A stretch of 64,000 bases of DNA from Apostichopus japonicus. Taxonomy: Eukaryota; Echinodermata; Holothuroidea; Aspidochirotida; Stichopodidae. Shown here in pieces: positions 55,997 through 64,000 of this stretch. Below the pieces are notes generated by a model. The model was not told the DNA's origin, did no database searches, and saw only the letters and a program-made list of their open reading frames with translations. How positions within the stretch are numbered: the stretch's first letter is position 1; each line of letters begins with the position of its first letter. The stretch spans positions 2,083,501-2,147,500 of the forward strand of contig NC_092569.1 in NCBI RefSeq assembly GCF_037975245.1. Direction: 5' to 3'. Made by a program: the position numbers and the translations under genes.

Positions 55997-57563
55997 AAGT
56001 ACTTGTTTCATTTACGTTTAGTCCCCCCCCCTCCTCCTTCTTGACCGTACCTACTACAGTAGCTGCTAAGACTCTTAGTAAGAGTAAGACTTAGTCCTAG
56101 GTGAGGGCTAACTCTAGCCTGTTGAAGTTGAGTACTTAGACTAAGTTTTTTTGTTCATGGTTTAGTAAGTTCAGGCCTAAGTCTGTTATTGTATGGCCTG
56201 TTGTCTCTAGTCATTGGCCTAGCCTATGTTACTTCAGTGTCAGCTCTAGCCTATGCAGGGGCTAAACAAGAAGCTACAGTAGGCCTACTTCATTTAGGCC
56301 TATATAGGATCTAGTAACCTGAGGCAAAGAACAAATAACCCACAAGCCTACCCTTACTATTGTTGGCTAGGCTAGTAACTGTTAAATTAGTGTTACAGTT
56401 AATTTTACTAGGCCTAAGTATGAGTTTGGCCTCAGTCTGGTTGTAAGTAGCCTAGGCGTAGTACTAGGCCTAGGACAGTTGCAATTGTTGAAGAAATTGA
56501 AACCTTTATGTAATTTTCCAGGTTTTATTGCGCCGGCGGCTCTTCTATAGCCTGGATCAAGAGCTTGCACACCATCTGCCATCAACTTGATGAACTTGAT
56601 GATCAAGTTGCAAATAAGACGTTTCGTTTGTGTTTTTCGTAGTATGACCGTTCAATAATCGTATTGTAAACACCTAACGAGGAAGGCCAGACCAGTGCGT
56701 GAAGTATACTTTGCACTTAAGATTAAATTTCAGCCTAGCCTTATTCATCTGTGCAACTATCAATACATGTGCGTGCATTTAATAAGACCATGTACATGTA
56801 CATGGATCGATCGTCCGCGTTTGTTTACTTGAAGACTTGGTCAAGTCTAGTTGCTATGCGACTTACATGGAAGGCGCATCGTTAGAAGAGTTGAGATGCA
56901 AACAGCATAGTTGATAGCACAGCCGTATATTTAGACGGCTCTGCAACTAGTTGTGTGCACACGGTTTCTGAGGTGTTAAATTCCCACGACTGGTTGGGGA
57001 GGAGGGGGGGGGGGGTGACATGGAAGGGCAAGAAGCGAATAAAGGTTTTAATGGAGGGGCAGAATGGCCTGGGGTCATTGAAGCTGACTCCCACATATGG
57101 GTAGAGGTAAGGGGTCATCCCCTTTTAATTATTGAGTTCTTTGAGCAATCAAGCATGCAGAACACATTGGACGTTGAGTATTAACATCTTATTATATTTT
57201 ATTGCATAACATAGTTATACTGTACAGGACAGATATAGGACGAAATCCCCAAGATTACGTGTTGACAGATGGAGAGACAGGGTGGACAAGGACGAGCAGA
57301 CGGCGTGCTCTAACTTATAATACAAATATTCAAATACTCAACTCAATAACATACAGGTGCAGAATTTACACTGTAGTGCAATGTTTGCACACGTGTAACT
57401 TATGTATATGCAATAACATTACACCCCCACCCCCCCCAACAAATAAAAATATATATGTCAAATGGTTCATTCTGAGGCATATTTAAGACATAAAAGTATT
57501 TACGTGAAGCTTTAAACCTGTGGTTGAATGCAAAATAAATCACCCAACTGAACCATTACTAAC
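55997..57563. other. Intergenic region between UGT and the RRM2 upstream region
   Basis: Rich in TAGGCCTA-like words between 56040 and 56470. A poly-C run at 56020 and a poly-G run at 57005. No gene is recognised. Confidence 0.35.
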
Positions 57564-57650
57564 CTCGACTGAGGATGTTTAGTGGGGGTGAAGAAGCCCT
57601 ATAGTCCGTCCCCCACTTGCCCTTCCCCTGACATGGTCTGCTGCTTCCAT
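57564..57650 (-). CDS. Possible exon of an unidentified minus-strand gene
   Basis: Minus-strand stretch open in one frame, reading SSRPCQGKGKWGTDYRASSP then PLNILSR, and ending at a donor TCGAG|GTTAGT. The acceptor side is unclear. The sequence has the look of a ciliary or disordered protein but is not recognised. Confidence 0.25.
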
Positions 57651-57795
57651 ATAAGTGTTTTAATTAGCATGTCTAGGTTAGATAAATGAAGCAGACTATA
57701 CAATAAATGGTTTCATTTTCTGTTTATGTATATACATTAATTAAGGTCTGTATCGCTATTTGACCCCTGTCCCCACCCACGTCTCCACCATATAC

Positions 57796-57906
57796 CTTGG
57801 TAACGTGGGCCTCATCCTTACCTACACCGCCTGGGTCCAGTTTATGTAACGTTAAGTTTCTCCATTTGAAATTCTGTTTCGTAACAAATCCGTTGGTAAC
57901 TTCAGA
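57796..57906 (-). CDS. Possible exon of an unidentified minus-strand gene
   Basis: Minus-strand 111-bp segment between CTTAAG and ACCAAG|GTATAT, exactly 37 codons, reading SEVTNGFVTKQNFKWRNLTL then HKLDPGGVGKDEAHVTK. It could belong to a gene divergent from RRM2 (whose start is 665 bp away), perhaps together with 57564-57650, but the phases of the two do not fit directly. The product is not recognised. Confidence 0.3.
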
Positions 57907-58339
57907 CTTAAGACATCTTTTGACCAATTACGTGTCCATTTATGTTAGTGGTTTCTTTCTTTTTTAGTGCTTCGCTAGCACTGAATAGTTTGGAAGCTTT
58001 TGTTCTGGCTATTCATTTGCAAAGCGAACGCGCCTACACAATTGACATGACATTCACAGCTGTCTAATAAGATATGTCGTTAATCGATATAAGGTTAAGC
58101 AATTGCGCTATCGGCAAGGGTAGAAAATAAACTCTTCCAATTTTTGTTTTTACTTTAATGATTTTTTTTTCGTTTATAAATTTTGTAAGCAAACGTTACC
58201 ATGTTAATTTAGTAATACACATGTATAAACTAAGTTATCTGATCGTAAAACATTACAAAAAGCATATAGAGTTCTTATAACTTATCAAAAATATTTATGG
58301 GGCCCTGCAAATATAGTAGCATAGTCTTTAAAATGTTTA

Positions 58340-58570
58340 TTCAGTTCTGACTTTCATGCCACCAATTGGAGGTCCACAAACGGCTTTGTCTAGAAAGATA
58401 GGCGGGGCCTATGCGTGTCACAAAATAGCGCGGCTAAAACAAAATTGTTTACACGAATTCAGTTCTCCCGCTCATCTCTACCAGGCAACAACTTCTACTG
58501 CACCACCTGCCTAACATACCATTAGTTAAGTTCATTGCTTCAATTTTCTTATTTTTCAAATCTAGACAAA
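58340..58570 (+). promoter_or_regulatory. RRM2: RRM2 promoter region
   Basis: Upstream of the RRM2 ATG are a CCAAT box (58362-58366), a GC box GGCGGGGCC (58401-58409), an E2F-like core TAGCGCGGC (58426-58434) and TCTCCCGCT (58464-58472). CCAAT and E2F-type sites are what is expected for an S-phase gene such as RRM2. The transcription start is not determined. Confidence 0.4.
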
Positions 58571-61500
58571 ATGCTTTCCGTCCATTCACCTGAAACAACG
58601 AAGATGAAGTTCTTATCAATTGAAGAAGACAAGGAAAATCAGGTAAGTCTTAGCATCCAAGGAATTACACAGATGTTTCATAGCCTTATTTAGGCGGTAG
58701 TGTTATTCGTGGCCCTAAACGCATATGCTATGAAAAAACGTTCATTACAAGTCTGACAGCTGAGGCCAAGTAAGATAAAGCTGTTTGATGTTTCTAACAT
58801 CGCAAGTCTGTGCCGTGTTCACCATCAATCCAATGATGAAGAAAATCTTGTACTTTTCATAGCCCAACCAACGTTAGGCTTGTTCACAAGGTTGGAACTT
58901 GCAGAACTTCGCTAGTTTGTACAACGTTTGCGTAGGCTAACCTAGTTTTTTCTCATTTGTTTCAGACCTTAAAAACTTCCTCTTCAAGGAAAATCAAAGT
59001 TCTCGGAGACTCACAGAAACAGGTAAAATTTTCGTCAATGCACGTTATGTAAGCGTTCAGTGTGGGTGTTGTGTAATATCCGTTTCGCGCCCGGATTAAT
59101 TACGTCACAATACGTTCGGTAATTCACTGAAGCTAGCTAGGCACGATAGTCTCTATACAGCATACTGACGAACTCTTACTCAGAGTTCTACTCTATATAC
59201 TGTTGTTCAATACACAGTTAAGAGAATCGTTAACATTTTTTTTTCCTTGTGCATTTTGCCTGTATAATCCTGAGCTTACAAAAGGTTGTTTCAACACTAG
59301 TAAATACTAGTTAGGTGGTCTTGGCGGTACGAAATATAATACTTCTAACTTTCCTAAGCCTATAAGAATGGTTTCAACACTTAACATTTATCAAGTTAAT
59401 AATACTATTACTAGTTAGGCTATGCCGAGGCATAGTTCAGATGTGTGATTCCTGACCCTTGAGATTTTCAGGATTTATAACATTTATTAAAATGCTTATA
59501 ATTACACAGGAATAATTTATCCAGTATGCCTATTGCATTTCTAGTAGTAGTAGCCTAAGAGTAAAGATGTAAAGCAGTTTTCTACAAAGGAATTAAAGTA
59601 TTCACTGAGAACAAAAATGTGCATTGAAAATTTGGACATATAATTAAAATTTATTTCAGCTAACGTCCTCTTCTATCATAGTTCACTGTATGAAAAGTTC
59701 TCAGTGTAAAAGAAATTCTTCATGTGATTATATATACACTAAATATATCATATAAATGTAATTTGTTCTGTCGCAAGTATATAAATTTTAAATTGAACAT
59801 GTTACTCGCTTTGTCAACTGTTTTCAATGTACCTCGAGAGGTGTTGCTATGTTGTGTCTGCATTGAGACTGACCAGTACTTTAACACTATACAGATGTCC
59901 CTGAGGGGTCCTAGGAACATATGGTTCAGCTTGCATATGTTAATCATTTATAATGTATATTAAAAGTATATTTTTTTAATTTCCTGCTTCAGAATATCAT
60001 CAAAACGGACATCCCACAGAAGAAACAACTGGTCAGTATTTTCAAGTTTGAAAGCCCATTCCATCATATGTAGCATTTGCAGGTCATCTTAATAACCCTC
60101 CTTCCGCCTCCCGGGTACCACCCTCCTTCCCCCTCCCGGGTACCACCTTCCTTCCCCCTCCCAGGTACACCCTCCTTCACTTTTGGTCCATGTGAGTAAC
60201 CTGTTGTCTTGTGAGAGCTAATGCAATCTTGACTCCAGCCCCAAAAGCTCTTTTAACACTTATCCTGTTTACTCTTATGAAACTGAATACAATATCTTTC
60301 ATTTAAGATTCATTTCATTTCTTTCCCTTGCAGTTGCCATCAAATCCTAACCAAGAAAATGTTAAACAGGTTAGTTTTCACTGCTTTTAATCTAGTCAAT
60401 ACCAGCTTTGAAATATGAATAATAAGTAGTTACCTAATATATGACAAAATGCCATGCAAATACAACTGAGATTTGTCCGTCAAAGTTTGTACTGGACTTT
60501 TTCATGAACCGACAGTTTCATCATTTTTTTTCATTAGACTTCAAATCGAACCATTAGTTTTATACTTTAGTCAAAATGAAAGTCTACCATTCCTGCTAAA
60601 TGTTCCATTGTTCTTAAGACTTACTTTTGGGAAGGGCTATGCATTGACTGGATCTATGTTGCCATAGTTGATGAGACATCTGGTTGAAGCCAGTTTTTTT
60701 TTGAAGCAGCAGGGTGACCCTGGGGTCAACAGAGACAGCTTCCATGAGGAGAGGCAGCCTTGGGAGCATTTTATATATTTTTTTCATAGGGTAGAAAGGG
60801 GATAGAGGTTTACACCCCTTGCGGGTTCCCCCTTCCATTCTGTATCTGCACCTGCAAAATCAGTCAATCTGTTTTAGTTTTGTTTAGTTAATGAATGATT
60901 AGTAGCAATATGAACTTGATAAAATTACTCTTTTAATTCTTGGAAGTTTCAATTCTAATCCAATGATCCATTTTATTTGATTGCAGGAAGAGGCTGCTGA
61001 ACCACTCCTCAAGGACAACCCCAGGAGGTTTGTTCTTTTCCCTATCGAGTATCAGGACATCTGGAGAATGTACAAGAAGGCTGAAGCTTCCTTCTGGACA
61101 GCCGAGGAAGTGGATCTCTCCAAAGATATGAAGGACTGGGAGTCGCTGAAACCGCAAGAGCAGCACTTTGTTAAACATGTTCTAGCTTTCTTCGCAGCCA
61201 GTGACGGTATCGTTAACGAGAATCTGGTAAGTTTAATAGTTAAACGTAATCTTTTCCTTTTACACAACAGCAGATATGACAGGGAGAGAAATATGTAAAT
61301 AATATAAGCCAAGCATTGCAACAAGAGGGAAGACCCAGCAAGACCTTAGCTGCCCTAACAGATCCCCAAAAGACTTAAAGACTACTGGCTAAAATTTAGT
61401 TAATGGCAAACATTATTAACGGTGTACTCTTTTCAGAGCAGACCAATCATTTCTCATAATTAACAGTAATACAGGGCTTAAGTAAGGTACGAGGTTCATT

Positions 61501-63621
61501 GTTGATTATTATTGACTGACGATTGTAAACCATCGTATCATGTGCTAGTTCCAGATGTCTAGCAAAAGGAAACTTCAATGGCAAACTTCATGGCCAGTGA
61601 ACAGCCTGCTGAAGTCACCATTGACAATTAAAAATGGTTCTCTTCGGATTGGAGGTACTGAAAGAACTGGAGATCTCCAAATTGAACCAAATTGTTGAAT
61701 CCAATATACTTCATAATAAACTACTGCATGCAATTATTCACTTTACAATAACACAACTCGAATATTCTCTCTGCTTGCAGGTGGAAAGGTTCAGCCAAGA
61801 GGTTCAGGCATCAGAGGCTAGGTGCTTCTACGGATTCCAGATAGCAATCGAAAATATTCACTCAGAAATGTACAGTTTACTCATCGACACATATATCAAG
61901 GATACAACAGAGAGGTAAGGATATAATAAGTAGATTCAAACTGATTTGCAAAAGGGAGGATGGCCTTTTCATTGTTAGCCTCCCCATGACAGGTTCTCAA
62001 TTGAAATATTCTGCAAAGTCCAGTGTCAGAAATATGGTTTTGAGAGATCAGCCATGGAGCGTAAAAAAAAACATTAATCCTAGTTTGTTAAAAAAAATAC
62101 AGCAATAGTAACATTTTTTGTTACTATGCAAATCAACTGATATCATTGTTGAAATATTAATTACACATTGCATAATCAAACATTGACATTTTCAATTATT
62201 TTCCAGAGACCAATTATTCAATGCCATCGAAACCATACCAGCTGTAAAGAAGAAGGCCGACTGGGCGCTGAAGTGGATCGACCACAAAGTTGCCAGGTAC
62301 AGCGAACGCGTGGTAGCCTTTGCCGCGGTCGAGGGCATCTTTTTCTCGGGATCATTTGCTGCAATCTTCTGGCTCAAGAAACGTGGATTAATGCCAGGCC
62401 TTACATTCTCCAATGAACTCATCAGCAGGGATGAGGTGAGCAGAGTTTTTTCACTGATCCTGCTCAATAACGAAATTCAGCATACTCAAATGTCTAATGC
62501 TCCAATATTACATTGCATTACATTATTACATTTCAGTTCATCTTTGCTTGTAACCAATACCTAGCCTGCTTGACATTGAAGAAACAGGATAGGTGGTATT
62601 CATAGTAACTTGGGACTTAAAAGCAAATCCTTCCCTACTCGTGGTGTTAAAATTAAAGTAATGTTTGCCAAAAGAAAGGCAGACTAATGAATTTCAAAAG
62701 TCTTTCCATTAAATGTTAATCACAATGTTTACTTGCTGCTTATAACCTCAATTTACTGTTTTTCTTTCATCAGGGTCTTCATTGTGACTTTGCATGTCTC
62801 ATGTTCAGCCATCTCACCTACAAGCCCTCCGAGCAGCGCATCAAGGAGATAATCAAAGAAGCGGTGGTGATAGAGCAGGAGTTTCTAACGGATGCACTTC
62901 CAGTCTCTCTCATCGGTATGAACTGCCAGCTGATGAAACAGTACATTGAATTTGTGGCTGACCGGCTCTTACTAGAACTGGGCTGCACCAAGGTGAGGGT
63001 CATTAACTTGTCTCACATTGTAAGAAGAACTTATGGCCAGTACCAGTTAAAAAGAAGTATCGAAAAAAGCAACGGTTGAATGAAGTAAAAAGATTTTAAA
63101 AGCACTAGCTTCAATGCTGCCTTTCTGTATTCATGTCGGTTTTGCCCATAGTATAGGGTGTGTATAGTCGCCTTATTCTTAATAAACAGCTGTCTGGGAA
63201 AATATTCCAGGAAACTATTTGGGTTCCTACTTGAAGTCTTTCTGTACATAGGCAAATTGAATTTGATGCTTAAAGAGTTCCCGTAATTTGCCAAACTGCT
63301 TTCTTATATCCCTGTGAGAACATATTTAACAGCAAGATCTTAAAGGATATATTCAACTAAATGACAAACTATTCCCAAATTCCCTCAATTTCCCCTAATC
63401 CTAGAAACCTTATTTCCATCCCTTCTTAAATATTTTACCTCTATTTTCTCTTTTTCTTGTATTTCCAGGAATGGAAGGTCAGTAATCCATTTGACTTCAT
63501 GGAGAACATTTCACTGGAGGGCAAAACAAATTTCTTTGAGAAGAGAGTAGGTGAATATCAAAAAGCAGGCCTCATGTCGAACAAGGAAGATCAGGTCTTC
63601 AGCTTAGAAGCAGATTTTTAA
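58571..63621 (+). CDS. RRM2: Ribonucleotide reductase small subunit R2 (RRM2), complete, nine exons
   Basis: Exons 58571-58642, 58966-59022, 59993-60031, 60334-60369, 60987-61226, 61781-61914, 62207-62435, 62774-62992, 63469-63621 join to 392 residues (human R2: 389). R2 holds the di-iron tyrosyl-radical cofactor and, with the large R1 subunit, reduces ribonucleoside diphosphates to deoxy forms in the cytosol. Expected ligands are in place: D141 (ASDG), E172 and H175 (IENIHSEMY), radical Tyr179, then E235, E269 and H272 (RDEGLHCDF). The C-terminal tail FSLEADF is the R1-docking peptide. A KEN box (residues 21-23, DKENQ) near the N terminus points to cell-cycle-dependent destruction and separates it from the p53R2 type. 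Exons 1-4 are tiny and all in phase 0. Confidence 0.97.
60095..60178. repeat. 25-bp tandem repeat in an RRM2 intron
   Basis: Three-plus copies of a CT-rich unit like ACCCTCCTTCCCCCTCCCGG plus GTACC, period 25 bp, in intron 3. Confidence 0.9.
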
Positions 63622-64000
63622 GAACAATGAGTCGTTCACTCAGAAGTGAATAGATCAGAATTCAATGTGTAGTGTATGGAACCATGCCATTCAGAGAGAG
63701 CCACTGGGCAAACCCTGCCTACATTTTGTGATACCGGGTGTTCCATGATGAATGGAAATGATCTTGTCTGTAAGTTTGTTGATGGACGGACAGTTCAGCA
63801 AGAGGAATATATTAACAATACAAACTGAATAGGATGCCTGGAATGAGATGATGCAATATCGAAGAACATTCATTTGATTAAGATTCTAAATTTTTTATTA
63901 CATGCAGTAGCTTTTAATCCTGTTTTTATATAAATTGTAGTTGCTTTCTTAATCTTACTGACAATCTACGGTATTATGAGATCCTTAAGTCAGGCCTTCA
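63622..64000. other. RRM2 3' UTR and beyond
   Basis: Sequence after the RRM2 stop codon. No canonical AATAAA is seen before the end of the window, so the transcript probably extends further or uses a variant signal. Confidence 0.4.

Overview
The window is nuclear DNA of an animal: spliced genes with GT-AG introns, long AT-rich intergenic stretches, many microsatellites and several classes of eukaryotic transposons. The gene content (a neurensin-like membrane protein, a sperm-tail PG-rich repeat protein, a UDP-glucuronosyltransferase and the RRM2 subunit of ribonucleotide reductase), together with BEL/Pao and Penelope retroelements, fits a marine invertebrate, plausibly an echinoderm or another invertebrate deuterostome. 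The species cannot be read from the sequence.

Layout. 1-9.4 kb: the decayed remains of a DUF7869-type transposase-like gene (1.66-7.34 kb), interrupted by a 1.2 kb fold-back element, then a 70-bp palindromic minisatellite of 17 units (7.44-8.63 kb) and an orphan terminal exon (9.32 kb). 10.0-10.8 kb: a single-exon neurensin-like gene. 10.8-36 kb: mostly gene-poor, holding a 2.5 kb Penelope-like insertion with 1.03 kb inverted arms and hammerhead-ribozyme-like motifs (19.19-21.68 kb), a 32-bp tandem repeat, a 518-bp TA tract inside an older duplication, a tRNA-derived SINE, one well-bounded orphan exon (26.4 kb), a 330-bp ATG tract, a G-rich tract and a hairpin MITE. 36.1-50.7 kb: STPG1 on the minus strand (six exons found). 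Its introns hold a hAT-type MITE, a Penelope/ribozyme relic, and a complete 7.26 kb BEL/Pao retrotransposon with identical LTRs and an intact 1893-residue polyprotein. 51.4-54.7 kb: a complete four-exon UDP-glucuronosyltransferase. 55.8 kb: a MITE-like element carrying NRF1-type palindromes. 58.6-63.6 kb: a complete nine-exon RRM2 gene.

How the parts relate. The host genes are independent units, not a pathway: RRM2 makes dNTP precursors, the UGT conjugates small lipophilic molecules, STPG1 is a PG-rich repeat protein of the sperm-tail family, and the neurensin-like protein is a vesicle membrane protein. STPG1 and UGT are transcribed divergently from a shared ~0.7 kb interval. The less ordinary content is in the mobile DNA: the Penelope copy is palindromic yet flanked by one 15-bp duplication, so it looks like one insertion event. 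It carries ribozyme motifs with an extra core adenosine. The BEL element has a duplicated two-hairpin module in its 3' UTR whose second stem shows compensatory changes, which points to a selected RNA structure.
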